Numbered from the stretch's first letter, positions 50,583 to 60,879 are shown. The stretch is 64,000 nt of DNA from Leptospiraceae bacterium (GCA_026005135.1 BPKM01000004.1:124001-188000); one strand, 5' to 3'. The notes: generated by a model from the sequence alone, not told the origin. Made by a program: numbers and translations.

Positions 50583-52512
50583 ATGAAAACACTATTTAAA
50601 AAACTAAATGTTATTAGGAATAATAGGATTATCTATTATACTAATACAATCATGTGGAAAAAAAGATAAAGCTTTATGGATGTTGCAGGGTATAAGTGAT
50701 CAACTTAAAAATTATATTCAACCTGCTAGTTTTAATCAAAACAGTTTAGGTAATTCTAATTTAGAAATCAATTTAAGTAATAATTACAGTAATACTTCTA
50801 CTTTTCAGGAATCAACTCTTGGATGTCTGGGAATATCATTCCAGTATAATGCAGATAATAAAGTTCAGGGAGCAGCTTGCTTAGTGAAACCTACTCCAGA
50901 AAATCCTTCGAATCCTGGAAACCAATGTAACACTGTATCCTGTCTTATGCAAAGTATTTTAAATAAAATTTCTAATGGTGGTACAGAAACAGGTGGTAAA
51001 GGAACTAATACCTGTACAGGACAAAATAAAGGTTGTTTAGAATTACAAACCGATGCAAATGGTGGTTATAGTTTAATTTCCTTAGAAGATATTTCTGGAG
51101 CTCCTATTCCAACATAAACTGCACAAATTCAATTACAATTTACCCAGAATTATTCAATAGAAGGTGTATTAAATGAAATTCTAAAAATATTAAATTATCT
51201 TGGTGATCTTAATAATGGTGATATTTCTGGATATCTTGTTAATGATAATAATACAGAACCAAGCAATTGTTTTAGAGTAAATATTCAGGCAAGCCGCTCT
51301 AATAGTGGAGAAAATGCAGTAGTTTTTACATTAACTACTTGCGATAATTATAATAATAGCGAAACAGCTATGACAGAACCAACAGATGGAACAAGTGTAG
51401 GACCAGGCGATCAAAATCCAACAAACCATACAGATAGCTTTTTAGCAACCAATCCTCCCAAAGCAGATTTTCTATTTGTAATTAATAATTCAGCTACGAT
51501 GGTTGACGAAATTAATTATGTAAAAGATAATATTACAACTTTTGTTAATCGATTAAATACCTTTAATATCGATTTTATGGCAGGAACAATTATGACCGAT
51601 TCTTCTAAATTACGTGGTCTGGATATGCCTAATCCAAGAGGTGATAATACGTATGGTTTTACAAACGATATTGCAAAAATACAATTAGATGTACAGGTTG
51701 GTGCTGGTGGAGGAACAAGTAGTGGTTCTTATCATGATTCCAAATATTATGTTTATGAATCCTGTGTATATTTTGCAGAAAAAGCATTAAGTTCAACAAA
51801 CCCCGATCCCAATAATACAATTTCTGGTGTTCCTAATCTTGGAAATGGTTTAGGAGATATTGGTAGCGTTTTAAGTGAAGGATATCCACGTTCTGGTGCT
51901 TCTTTAACCATAATCTGTGTAACAGATGATGATGATATTTATACACACTGGGATAATACGAATTGTCCCGATAGTAATTGTAGTACAACTCAACCAGACG
52001 GAAACGCAATTGATCCACCAGAATTTGATGTAAATAATAATCTATTTGTACAGTATAACTATAAATTTTATTTTATTATGCCTTTAACTTCTACAGGAGA
52101 AAAAGGAGATTGTAGTGGTCCAGGTAGTTCTTCTGGTACGAATTATTACGCTGATGATCTCGATGGATTATCAGGTTCTTTACAATATGACGATTCCCGA
52201 AGAGTTGATATGATTGCTCTTGCAAATAAAACTGGTGGTGGATATTCCAGTATATGTAGTGCCAATTATGGTGCTTATTTATCCAAAATTGTTGATGATA
52301 TTGCTTCGAATGCATCAACTTATACATTAACCTATACACCGATTTCTTCTACAATTAGAGTTTTTATTAATGGAACAGAAATTCCTAAGACAGCAAATCC
52401 GGGTACTGGACAAACAGGATATATTTACGATTCTTCTACAAATAAAATTTCCTTTACTGGAACCTTACCCGCTGCTGGAAGTTCCATTCAGGTAAGTTAT
52501 TTCCATTATTAA
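50583..52512 (+). pseudogene. VWA-like exported lipoprotein with internal stop and 5' frameshift
   Basis: A strong GGAGGGA site precedes ATG 50583 (MKTLFKKL). After the A-run near 50600 the frame must shift to continue as MLLGIIGLSIILIQSC, a lipobox leader. The frame then runs to TAA 51115-51117 and continues in the same frame without a start until past 51370. The first part is Asn/Ser/Gly-rich. The second has a von Willebrand A-like domain (ADFLFVINNSATMVDEINYV, with Asn in place of the first MIDAS Asp, and LTIICVTDDDDIYT) and a C-terminal beta domain ending IQVSYFHY. It is probably a surface adhesion or structural protein. A hairpin terminator follows at 52531. Confidence 0.72.
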
Positions 52513-52530
52513 CAAACTTCAAAAAACAAT

Positions 52531-52561
52531 GGAAGAGGGGCTCACCTCTTCCGATATTTTT
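52531..52561 (+). terminator. Intrinsic terminator after the VWA-like lipoprotein gene
   Basis: GGAAGAGG and CCTCTTCC pair perfectly around GGCTCA (52531-52552), followed by GATATTTTT. It stands 18 bases after the stop codon at 52512. Confidence 0.88.
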
Positions 52562-52578
52562 ATAAAAAGGACTAAATT

Positions 52579-54399
52579 ATGAGAAAATATTATTTATTTA
52601 TTTTGTTTATTTTTATTATTTTTAATTGTAAAACTTTCAATATTAATCAAATTCATCAATGGATTTATCAATGTCCTGATCAGGATCCAGAGGTTGCGTA
52701 TTTATTTGATAGAGTAACCCCAATAAAAATTGCAAAAGATGAAAAACAATTACCTTCTGGTCCTCTAAAAACTATTGGTGTTTCGAATTATTTTGATGAA
52801 TTTTATCAATATCTTTTAAGTGACTTAGGGAAAAATCAAATTCCATATACCGAAAAAAATGATGTAATAGAAACACAGGATTTTTTAATTCGAAAAATAA
52901 AAAATCAAAATAACGAAACAATTGCAATCCAGGTAGTAGCAAAATCAGAATCCATTTTTAATAAAAATAATGTTCAGCTTTCTGATGTTCATAAAAAAGC
53001 TATTGCCTCTTTATCAAGAGCTTTAAAGCAGTTCAATGATGCTGGTCTAGAAATTTATAAATATTTTGATAATCCTTCTAATAAAAGCGAAGACTTACAA
53101 AAAGCATTTGCTATGCAATTACTTTTAAATAAACAATATAATATTCCATCAGAAAGAATTTTAAATGTCGATACAAAAGATTATAATCAAAATAAAGAAA
53201 ATTCTCAAATTGCTCTTTTGCAATACCCACAAAAACTGGAAATATTGATTTTACCCGAAGAAAAAACAAAACCACAATTAGAAGAACCACTATCCATAGG
53301 TACCTTAGCAAAATTAGGTGATGAAGAATATCTACAAAAGATGTATAATGACTTAAAAGAACAAATCAAACAAGATGGTATAGAATTTAAAGAAGATAAA
53401 GATTCTTTAACAACTAAGGATATAGTTATAAAAAAGATAAAATCCCAGAATAATCGATTAATAGCTATTTTAATTTATATTCGTACAGAGCCAATATTTA
53501 GTGGTTTTTTTAGTAGCAAAGAAGAGTTAAATGATTATGGAGAAAAACTTCTCAATATAGCTGGAAAAACAATAAAAGTTTTTCAGGAATCAAATCTATA
53601 TTTTTATGGTAGAACATTTGATTTTGAACAAAAAGAAAAATTAAAAACCAAAACAAACAATACAAAAATTTATTTACAAAAAAATCAAAATATCTCAGAA
53701 GATCGATTTTTAATTGTAAAAACAATTGTATCTAATATGAAAGATAATCCCTTTGGACCTAAAACAGAAATTCTACATTTTTATTTATTTACCTTACCAG
53801 CATCGTATCTGGTGGACTATCTTCCAGAAGAAATCCGAGAAATTAAAAAAGGCTTAGCACATAAAATGGGTACGGATACATATTTAGATTTAATGTTTTC
53901 TCAATTAGTAGAAGATTTAAAAGAACGCGGTATAAATATAACAAGAAAAGATAGCTTAATTGAACAATTAGTGGATCGATACGAAGCTACTGGTTTTTAT
54001 ATGGGTAAAATCCAGCAAAAAAAGAAAACTAAAATTATAAAAATTAGTTTCGATGGAGATTTTTCTTTTGACTTAGGAAGTGCTAAATTAACAGAAAAAG
54101 CCAAAAAGGTTATAGAAGCAATGGCAAAAGCATTAAAGGAATACCCAGACGCAAAAGCAAGAATACATGGACATACAGATTCTACTGGTTCCAAAGATTT
54201 TAATTATAAACTTAGTCAGGATCGTGCAGAAGCTGTTAAGAATGAACTTGTCAATGTTCATCATATCGATCCAAAACGCTTTATCGAAGTAAAAGGTTTT
54301 GCAGATGATAGGAAAATAGAAGATACGATGGGACCATCGGCAAAAAATAGACGTGTAGAAATTCTTATAGAAGTACCAGATCAAGAAGTAGCAGAATAG
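52579..54399 (+). CDS. OmpA-domain lipoprotein with internal repeats
   Basis: This is a 606-residue protein. The leader MRKYYLFILFIFIIFNC is a lipoprotein signal. The N-terminal ~470 residues contain two diverged copies of one module: TIGVSNYFDEFYQYLLSDLG with FLIRKIKNQNNETIAIQV, and TLAKLGDEEYLQKMYNDLK with IVIKKIKSQNNRLIAIL. A third, partial copy begins KGLAHKMGTDTYLDLMFSQL. Residues about 485-600 are an OmpA C-terminal peptidoglycan-binding domain (FDLGSAKLTEKAKKVIEAMA, HGHTDSTGS, LSQDRAEAVKNELV, NRRVEI). It probably tethers the outer membrane to peptidoglycan. It has an AAGGA site and lies nine bases before the next gene. Confidence 0.88.
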   Translation: MRKYYLFILFIFIIFNCKTFNINQIHQWIYQCPDQDPEVAYLFDRVTPIKIAKDEKQLPSGPLKTIGVSNYFDEFYQYLLSDLGKNQIPYTEKNDVIETQDFLIRKIKNQNNETIAIQVVAKSESIFNKNNVQLSDVHKKAIASLSRALKQFNDAGLEIYKYFDNPSNKSEDLQKAFAMQLLLNKQYNIPSERILNVDTKDYNQNKENSQIALLQYPQKLEILILPEEKTKPQLEEPLSIGTLAKLGDEEYLQKMYNDLKEQIKQDGIEFKEDKDSLTTKDIVIKKIKSQNNRLIAILIYIRTEPIFSGFFSSKEELNDYGEKLLNIAGKTIKVFQESNLYFYGRTFDFEQKEKLKTKTNNTKIYLQKNQNISEDRFLIVKTIVSNMKDNPFGPKTEILHFYLFTLPASYLVDYLPEEIREIKKGLAHKMGTDTYLDLMFSQLVEDLKERGINITRKDSLIEQLVDRYEATGFYMGKIQQKKKTKIIKISFDGDFSFDLGSAKLTEKAKKVIEAMAKALKEYPDAKARIHGHTDSTGSKDFNYKLSQDRAEAVKNELVNVHHIDPKRFIEVKGFADDRKIEDTMGPSAKNRRVEILIEVPDQEVAE

Positions 54400-54408
54400 G
54401 AGTTTAAA

Positions 54409-55488
54409 ATGAAAAGATATTTATTTTTATTGGTATTTATAACTAAGATACTTTTTTCGCAAAATATTAATTATGATCCTATACAAATAAAACAATTTGA
54501 TCATAAAATTCGTTTGGGAATTTCTCCTGGTATTGCATCTGTTAAACCAGCTTTTTTAGATGAATCTGCCACTTCGTGGGTTTATAATGCTTTTTTTAAT
54601 TCTTTACTTGGATCTAAAAATCCTTTAGTATATTCTCCTTTTAAACCTAAAGCAGCAAGAATGCAAACATTCGACTGGGAAGTTCATTATACCTATAAGT
54701 ATAAATTAGAAATATCTTATGTAAAATATCAAACCTTATTTAGTGCAGATAGAGGTACAGCGGCAACGGCAATTTTTTATACTCCAGGAAATAATGATTA
54801 TAATTGGTCTTTATTTGAAGGAGCACGTCTACTAAAATATTATAATAGAGTTGATAATATAAAGATTTCTTATCTATTTATTTTACCCAAATGGAAATGG
54901 ATCAAAGTAGGTCCCACTCTAATCTATGAAAAATACCATGAAAAAAATGTTGTAAGTATTGGTTCTTATACGTTAAGAAGACAAACTGCAACTATAAATC
55001 CTACCCTGAGGACATGGAATGCTGGTGGAGAATCCAGTATTTTATATAATTTAAAAGGGATTTATCCTGGTATAACATCGCGATTTTTTTTATATAAATG
55101 GTTACATATAAATTTCAATCTCTATTATTTAAATCGAACTGGTAATTTTTCTTTTAATGGGGTGCAAATTTTACAAAAAACAAAAGATAACGAAGCTAAT
55201 TTTAAAGAACTAACATTTATGGTTCCTAATTATAACGGAGATCCCAAAGATATTGGAATAAGAACAAATATCGAAGGAGAATTTAAAATTTGTCGGTTTT
55301 CTTTTATTTTAGGATATGTTAGAGAAGATTATAAAAGAAAATATTTAAGTTATTTTGGAACAACGTTTGGAAATACAGAAGATGTTATATTAAAAACACC
55401 TAATTGGGGATTTGGCGAAATTGCAAATCAACATAAAGCATCACGAGATCAAATCTATTTTAAGTTTAATATGGCTTTTTATTTATAA
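54409..55488 (+). CDS. Putative outer-membrane beta-barrel protein
   Basis: This 359-residue protein has a cleavable signal peptide (MKRYLFLLVFITKILFSQN). The body shows alternating hydrophobic and polar strands with many aromatics (WEVHYTYKYKLEISYVKYQ, YLFILPKWKWIKVGPTLIYEKYHEK) and ends YFKFNMAFYL, consistent with an outer-membrane barrel. No named family is recognised. An AGGAG site stands before the ATG. It probably shares an operon with the OmpA-domain gene. Its last 23 bases overlap a convergent gene. Confidence 0.7.
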   Translation: MKRYLFLLVFITKILFSQNINYDPIQIKQFDHKIRLGISPGIASVKPAFLDESATSWVYNAFFNSLLGSKNPLVYSPFKPKAARMQTFDWEVHYTYKYKLEISYVKYQTLFSADRGTAATAIFYTPGNNDYNWSLFEGARLLKYYNRVDNIKISYLFILPKWKWIKVGPTLIYEKYHEKNVVSIGSYTLRRQTATINPTLRTWNAGGESSILYNLKGIYPGITSRFFLYKWLHINFNLYYLNRTGNFSFNGVQILQKTKDNEANFKELTFMVPNYNGDPKDIGIRTNIEGEFKICRFSFILGYVREDYKRKYLSYFGTTFGNTEDVILKTPNWGFGEIANQHKASRDQIYFKFNMAFYL

Positions 55489-55819
55489 AACGATAAACCA
55501 TTCTGGATAATGTTGTAGTAAAAAGAATACTCATAATAAACAAAATAATATTAAAATTTTGTTTAAAATAAAAATAATATAAACCGAATATCACTACACT
55601 TATCCAGAATGTAATACATTTTATACATGTTCCCCATTTATAGATAAATTTCCCTATGTTAAATATTTTTAATTTGTTTCTTATAACATTTAGCCATAAA
55701 ATCCAGAAAGAAAATTGAACTAAAAAATTACAAAAAATAACTATTATAAGAGATAAAAATAAAATTTCATTTAAATAGCTTATATTCATACTTATAGAAA
55801 AAATATTTGTTTTATTCAA
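55466..55819 (-). CDS. Small membrane protein, hypothetical
   Basis: This 117-residue protein has about three hydrophobic segments and a cytoplasmic-side WGTCIKCITFWISV motif. The paired cysteines before a helix recall DUF1360-like membrane proteins, but the match is weak. It is convergent with the barrel gene (23-base overlap) and divergent from the VWA gene, with 22 bases between starts. It could be spurious, but composition and fit between neighbours favour a gene. Confidence 0.5.
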   Translation of the reverse strand: MNKTNIFSISMNISYLNEILFLSLIIVIFCNFLVQFSFWILWLNVIRNKLKIFNIGKFIYKWGTCIKCITFWISVVIFGLYYFYFKQNFNIILFIMSILFTTTLSRMVYRFINKKPY

Positions 55820-55841
55820 TGCAATTGTTTTTTTAGGTATT

Positions 55842-57059
55842 ATGTTTATTGATTTTTTTTATCTACTTAGAAAAGAAGGAATACCTGTATCTACGATAGA
55901 GTTTTTAGATTTATTAAAAGTTCTATTAGAGCTCCATAAACAAAAAGAAATCATTACATTAGAAAGATTTTATATAATTTCAAGATCGATTTTAATTAAA
56001 GATACAAAATATTATCATAAATTTCATCAAGTTTTTAAAGAATATTTTAAAGAACATATTAATATAGACATACAATTAATCGAAAAAATCTTAGAAGAAT
56101 GGCTTAATGAACAAAAAGCATTTAATAATAATCTAAAGAATGCCCCTTATTTCGATAAAGAAGAACTTTTTAAAGAATTCTTAAAACGATTACAGGAACA
56201 AAAAGAAGAACATCATGGAGGAACATACTGGATTGGAACTGGTGGTGCATCTCCTTTTGGACATTCTGGTAAAAATCCTCAGGGAATACGCATAGGTGGA
56301 AATAGAGGTTCTGGAACTGCTATAGATAAATTTGGTAATATTTCTTACGAAGAATATAATCCATCAGAAGTATTTAATATTAGGCAATATAAAGTAGCTT
56401 TAAAAAAATTAAGACAATTAAGAAAGACAGGAAATCTACAAATCAATATAAAAGAAACTGTTCAGAAAACATCTAAAAATTTAGGAGATCCAGAAATCAT
56501 TTTTGAAAGATTAAAAAAAAATCAAATTTCTCTTATTTTATTAATGGATGTTGGTGGTAGTATGGAGCCCTATATTCCACTAGTAAATCGATTTTTTAGT
56601 GCCTGTTATAAATTACGATATTTTAAAGAATTTTATTATTATTATTTTCATAATACTCTATATGAATGGTTATTTAAAGATGCGAAATTTAAGGAAAAAT
56701 TACATATAGAAGATTTTTTTAAAAAATATAATAAAAATTATAAAATTATATTTATTGGCGATGCTTGTATGAATCCTTATGAACTTTTTGATAAAAGACA
56801 TGCTTTTTTTGAATATTATTATAAAGAAGATAAACCATTATCTACAGAAGAGTTAGCAAAAAAACAAGCTGTAATAAAAAATAGCTATCAAAGATTAAAA
56901 GAATTTAAGAAAAACTTCCCCTCCTCTGTCTGGTTAAATCCTCAAAAAGAATTTACCTGGCAACACGAAACCATCGAAGCAATTCGAGAAATATTTCCTA
57001 TGTATTTTTTAAACCTTAACGGAATAGAAAATGCTATAAAAAAATTATTAGAAAAATGA
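55842..57059 (+). CDS. VWA-domain (CoxE-like) protein
   Basis: This is a 405-residue cytoplasmic protein. The N-terminal helical half (FYLLRKEGIPVSTIEFLDLLKV) resembles the start of CoxE/YehP-like proteins that accompany MoxR ATPases. A glycine-rich linker (GGTYWIGTGGASPFGHSGKN) precedes a von Willebrand A domain with LILLMDVGGSMEPYIPL (MIDAS DxGxS) and IIFIGDACMNPYEL. No MoxR ATPase is in the window. Its job is probably to help assemble or remodel a complex together with such an ATPase. Confidence 0.82.
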   Translation: MFIDFFYLLRKEGIPVSTIEFLDLLKVLLELHKQKEIITLERFYIISRSILIKDTKYYHKFHQVFKEYFKEHINIDIQLIEKILEEWLNEQKAFNNNLKNAPYFDKEELFKEFLKRLQEQKEEHHGGTYWIGTGGASPFGHSGKNPQGIRIGGNRGSGTAIDKFGNISYEEYNPSEVFNIRQYKVALKKLRQLRKTGNLQINIKETVQKTSKNLGDPEIIFERLKKNQISLILLMDVGGSMEPYIPLVNRFFSACYKLRYFKEFYYYYFHNTLYEWLFKDAKFKEKLHIEDFFKKYNKNYKIIFIGDACMNPYELFDKRHAFFEYYYKEDKPLSTEELAKKQAVIKNSYQRLKEFKKNFPSSVWLNPQKEFTWQHETIEAIREIFPMYFLNLNGIENAIKKLLEK

Positions 57060-57117
57060 ACATAGGATAAACCTAAATCGTCTAAATTTTCAAAGAAATA
57101 TAGTGATGGAGGTGAAT

Positions 57118-57555
57118 ATGAAACATAGAAGCTTATATTTTTTAACACTCTTATTTATATTTATATTAATAGAAGCATGTAATTTAAATTTATTCAACAA
57201 AGCAAAGGATAATAAAAATGAAGACTTATTAATGGCAATTGCAGCTAACCAGATAGTTAGTGAACAATATCTATTAAAAATAGAATCTATACAACCACAA
57301 AATGGAACTACTATTAATTCCAATCAATCTATTATAATCACATTTAATAAAGAAGTTCAACAATGTGGGCTTATGCAAGAGCAACCAATCTCACAATCAA
57401 TTACAACTGTGATTATAAGTGGCAAACAAATTACCATAAATCCACCTGGAGGAAATTGGGGTTCTTCTGGACAAACATTAAAAATTACTGGTGGTTGTTC
57501 TCCTACTGATGGTACAGTAAATGCTGCCATTTCTTTAAATTATACTATAAACTGA
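57118..57555 (+). CDS. Small lipoprotein with Ig-like domain
   Basis: ATG 57118 follows GGAGG at a good distance; an in-frame start at 57103 is less likely. The 145-residue protein has a leader ending ILIEAC and a domain starting IESIQPQNGTTINSNQSIIITF, typical of SbsA-type Ig-like (Big_5) folds, with two cysteines in the domain. It is probably a surface protein of unknown function. It is followed by a hairpin terminator. Confidence 0.75.
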   Translation: MKHRSLYFLTLLFIFILIEACNLNLFNKAKDNKNEDLLMAIAANQIVSEQYLLKIESIQPQNGTTINSNQSIIITFNKEVQQCGLMQEQPISQSITTVIISGKQITINPPGGNWGSSGQTLKITGGCSPTDGTVNAAISLNYTIN

Positions 57556-57557
57556 TA

Positions 57558-57580
57558 AGCGACTTAATGTCGCTTTTTTC
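57558..57580 (+). terminator. Intrinsic terminator
   Basis: AGCGAC (57558-57563) and GTCGCT (57569-57574) form a perfect stem around TTAAT, followed by a run of T. It lies directly after the Ig-like lipoprotein stop codon. Confidence 0.88.
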
Positions 57581-57617
57581 TATTTGACTTTTTTGGTAAA
57601 TTACTTATTTTAACTTT

Positions 57618-58037
57618 GTGAATGAAGATAATCGCTGGATTCAGAGATTGGAAAATTTAAAAAATGCATTCAATCAGCTTAAAACTGCTATTGAAATCTA
57701 TTCGGAACGGGAATTAAATGATTTAGAAAAACAAGGTATGATAAAGGCATTTGAATATACATTTGAATTATCCTGGAATACAATAAGAGATTTTTTTATT
57801 TATCAGGGTATATATGATATAAAAGGTTCACGAGATGCAATAAAGTTTGCCTTTAAATATGGATTAATTGAAAATCCGGATATATGGATTGAAATGATAC
57901 AATCTCGTAATTTAACTTCTCATACTTATAATATAATTACTGCTGGAGAAGTTATAAAACAGATTATTGAAAAGTATTACAAAGAATTTAATGATATTAT
58001 AAATAAATTGGAAACTATTAAGAAAAATGAAATATAA
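57618..58037 (+). CDS. hepT: HEPN toxin of a HEPN/MNT toxin-antitoxin pair (HI0074-like)
   Basis: This 139-residue all-helical protein has the HEPN RNase motif R-x4-H-x-Y at R97, H102 and Y104 (RNLTSHTY). It matches the nucleotidyltransferase substrate-binding (HI0074) group. In such pairs the HEPN protein is a toxin, usually an RNase, and is neutralised by the partner nucleotidyltransferase. It starts at GTG 57618, with TTGACT 34 bases upstream and no Shine-Dalgarno sequence. It overlaps the partner gene by 11 bases. Confidence 0.87.
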   Translation: MNEDNRWIQRLENLKNAFNQLKTAIEIYSERELNDLEKQGMIKAFEYTFELSWNTIRDFFIYQGIYDIKGSRDAIKFAFKYGLIENPDIWIEMIQSRNLTSHTYNIITAGEVIKQIIEKYYKEFNDIINKLETIKKNEI

Positions 58038-58350
58038 ATTTGGTATTCCAGAAAATATCATAAATGAAATTTTAAATATTATTTCCAAATATCCTAAGGT
58101 AGAAAAATGTTTTATTTACGGATCTCGTGCAAAAGGAAATTATTTAAATGGTTCAGATATTGATATTACTATTATTGCACCAGAAATGGAATTCTATGAA
58201 TATTTAGATATTTTATCTCAATTAGAAGAACTTAATATTCCGTATATAATTGATTTAACAAAATTTGAATTATTAGATGAACCACTAAAAGAACATATTA
58301 TAAGAAAAGGTATATTAATATATAAGAAAACAGAAACAAATGAATTCTAA
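58027..58350 (+). CDS. mntA: MNT nucleotidyltransferase antitoxin
   Basis: This 107-residue minimal nucleotidyltransferase has the active-site pattern GS-x10-D-x-D complete (GSRAKGNY from residue 32, then SDIDI with D44 and D46). Partners of this kind add AMP groups to the HEPN toxin and block it. It overlaps the toxin gene by 11 bases, so the two are translated together. The toxin-first order is the usual one for this pair. Confidence 0.87.
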   Translation: MKYKFGIPENIINEILNIISKYPKVEKCFIYGSRAKGNYLNGSDIDITIIAPEMEFYEYLDILSQLEELNIPYIIDLTKFELLDEPLKEHIIRKGILIYKKTETNEF

Positions 58351-58411
58351 GATATTTATAGATTAATTTCCCATTGACGACATTTAAAAAATGAATTTTA
58401 TTGTTTCTTAA

Positions 58412-59650
58412 ATGAGAAAGCAATTTGATATTCCCATTTTTTATCGTTCTTCTATTATTTCTACGATAAAAAAAGCACGTCATAAACAGGATCGCTACAG
58501 AAAAGATCTTTCCCCAACGATTTTAGATTTAAATTCCTTAACTTTAAAAATAGCCAGACATTTTGGTTTTTGTTATGGTGTAGAAAATGCAATCGAAATT
58601 GCTTATCGTTCCTTAGAAGAAAATCCAGGAAAAAATATTTATCTTATTAGCGAAATGATTCATAATCCACATGTAAATAGGGATTTACAACAAAAAGGTG
58701 TAAAATTTATGATGAAAACAGATGGAACTATTTTAATTCCATTTGAACAAATCCAGAATAATGATGTTGTTATAATTCCAGCTTTTGGAACATCTATTGA
58801 AATTTTAAATGAAATCAAAAAACGTGGTGCCAATATTAAGATTTATAATACTACCTGTCCTTTTGTAGAAAAGGTCTGGCATAGAGCAGAAAGTCTCGGG
58901 AAAAAAAACTTTACAATTATTATACATGGAAGATATAATCACGAAGAAACAAGAGCAACCTTTTCTCATTCAAAACAAAATGCACCATCTTTGGTAATTC
59001 AAGATATTCAAGAAGCACAAATCTTAGCAGATTTCATTATAGGTAAACGAAATATAAACGATTTTTATCAATATTTCTCGAATAGAACATCAGAAAATTT
59101 TAATCCAGAAAAAGATTTAGAGCGTATTGGTGTAGTAAATCAAACTACTATGCTTGCAACAGAAACCTTAGAAATTAGTGAATTATTAAAACAAGCAATG
59201 ATAAAAAAGTATGGTGCTGAAAATATAAATCATCATTTTGCAGATACAAAAGATACCTTATGTTATGCAACCTGGGAAAATCAATCTGCTTTAAGAGAAA
59301 TGCTAAAAGAAGAAGCAGATTTAGCAGTAATTGTAGGTGGTTATAATTCTTCTAATACTTCTCATTTAGTTGAATTATGCGAAGAAAAATTACCCACTTA
59401 TTATATAAAAGATGACGAAGAAATCCTCTCTAAAACGAAGATTCGCCATTTAAATTTACATACAAAAGAAATACAAATAACAGAGAACTGGATTCCTCCA
59501 AAAGATAAAATTAAAATTTTACTATCAGCTGGAGCAAGTTGTCCAGATGCACTTGTTGATAGAGTTATTAAAAAATTAGCTATGATTTTTGATGTAGAAA
59601 AAGAATTAGAAAATGCTTTAAAACCTTATTTAGAAATTATTGATTCATAA
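58412..59650 (+). CDS. ispH: 4-hydroxy-3-methylbut-2-enyl diphosphate reductase
   Basis: This 412-residue enzyme performs the last step of the MEP isoprenoid pathway and binds a 4Fe-4S cluster. The three cluster cysteines are in GFCYG (C54), NTTCPFV (C149) and GASCPDALVDRV (about C377). It has the long form with inserts (such as VNRDLQQKGVKF and the NDFYQYFSNRTSENFN region), as in cyanobacteria and plastids, rather than the ~310-residue form. TTGACG lies 38 bases upstream of the ATG with no Shine-Dalgarno sequence. Confidence 0.95.
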   Translation: MRKQFDIPIFYRSSIISTIKKARHKQDRYRKDLSPTILDLNSLTLKIARHFGFCYGVENAIEIAYRSLEENPGKNIYLISEMIHNPHVNRDLQQKGVKFMMKTDGTILIPFEQIQNNDVVIIPAFGTSIEILNEIKKRGANIKIYNTTCPFVEKVWHRAESLGKKNFTIIIHGRYNHEETRATFSHSKQNAPSLVIQDIQEAQILADFIIGKRNINDFYQYFSNRTSENFNPEKDLERIGVVNQTTMLATETLEISELLKQAMIKKYGAENINHHFADTKDTLCYATWENQSALREMLKEEADLAVIVGGYNSSNTSHLVELCEEKLPTYYIKDDEEILSKTKIRHLNLHTKEIQITENWIPPKDKIKILLSAGASCPDALVDRVIKKLAMIFDVEKELENALKPYLEIIDS

Positions 59651-59741
59651 TTATCAATATTCATCTAATTGATTTTTAATTTACCTGAAAATAGTCCCAA
59701 AAAAAATTGTCTTAAAATAAAAAAAATACCGAAAAAAAACT

Positions 59742-60828
59742 ATGAGCAGCCCTTATAAAAAAATATTTATATTAACATTATTTTTAATAATTATAACTTT
59801 AAATTTTAATTTTAGAGCTTTTGCTAATAATATCAAAACATTATCAACGGATTACGAAAAAACAACAATTAAACCTATTTCTTATAAAAAAGAAAATATT
59901 AAAATAATAGAACCCATTGATTCCTTTTATAAAGATTTAAAAAATTTTATCAATCATAATTATGGAAATTCAATCAATCCGGGCGCATCTTTGCTTGCTT
60001 TTCAAAATGATAATCCTATTTTATCTATCAATTATCATTTTAGTGCTATTTCTAAAATACCTCTTGCTTCTGTATCAAAAACATTTACTGCTGTACTTGT
60101 ATTAAAATTAGAAGAAAAAGGTTATTTGAATATTTCTGATTCAGTTTCTAAATATTTTCCAGTTTATAGAAAATACGAAAAGCATTTAGGTCCAATCACT
60201 ATAAAGGATTTATTAAGCCATACTTCTGGAATTCCCTATAATACAAGATATATTTATGATGATGGATATTCTCTACCAGAACCAATATTCACAAAGGGTA
60301 ATTATCATTATTCCAATCATAATTATATACTACTTTCTTTATTAATAGAAAAAATTACTCAGAAACCATTTAAAGAATTAATACAACAATATATTATTAA
60401 TGCTATTGATTTAAAACAAACTGAATTAGCATCTTATTTAACAGGTTCTTCTGGTATTATTAGCAATGCTTATGATTTAACAAATTTTTGTCAATATTTA
60501 TTAAATGACTATCAAATAAGAAAAGAAAATAGCTATTTATATAGAATGATCTATATATCTAACTGAACAATTAAAAAAGCACAAAGAAAAAATATGGGAA
60601 TTTTATGGTTTAGGATTACATGTAAAAATCTATAATCATAAAATTCTATATGCTTATCATTCAGGAACATGGAATGGTACAAGTAATTTTATATTATTAG
60701 TACCAGAATATAATTTAAGTTTTGTATATACTTCCAATCCTCCAAGTTATAAACCCAAAGAAGTAATGTATTTAAGAGGTATAATATTGCAAAAAATTGA
60801 AAACTTTTTAACTTCTTACATACAATAA
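59742..60828 (+). pseudogene. Beta-lactamase-fold serine hydrolase, frameshifted
   Basis: This gene encodes a class C-like serine hydrolase with a signal peptide (MSSPYKKIFILTLFLIIITL). The catalytic SxxK is in LASVSKTFTAV, and the YxN motif in HYSNHNYILLSLL. The frame breaks near 60557 after YRMIYISN. The other frame continues as IYLTEQLKKHKEKIWEFYG to GTWNGTSNF, the HxG-type third motif (YHSGTWNG), and stops at 60828. If repaired it has about 362 residues. It may cleave peptidoglycan peptides or esters; beta-lactam hydrolysis is not implied. Confidence 0.82.
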
Positions 60829-60879
60829 ACAAAAATAATCTAATAGGTAAACGATCAATTTATATTTTCGTAAATTATT

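Noticed and set aside
51115..51117. The in-frame TAA as a recoded codon.
   Set aside because: Known bacterial recoding uses UGA or UAG, not UAA, and no recoding element is visible.
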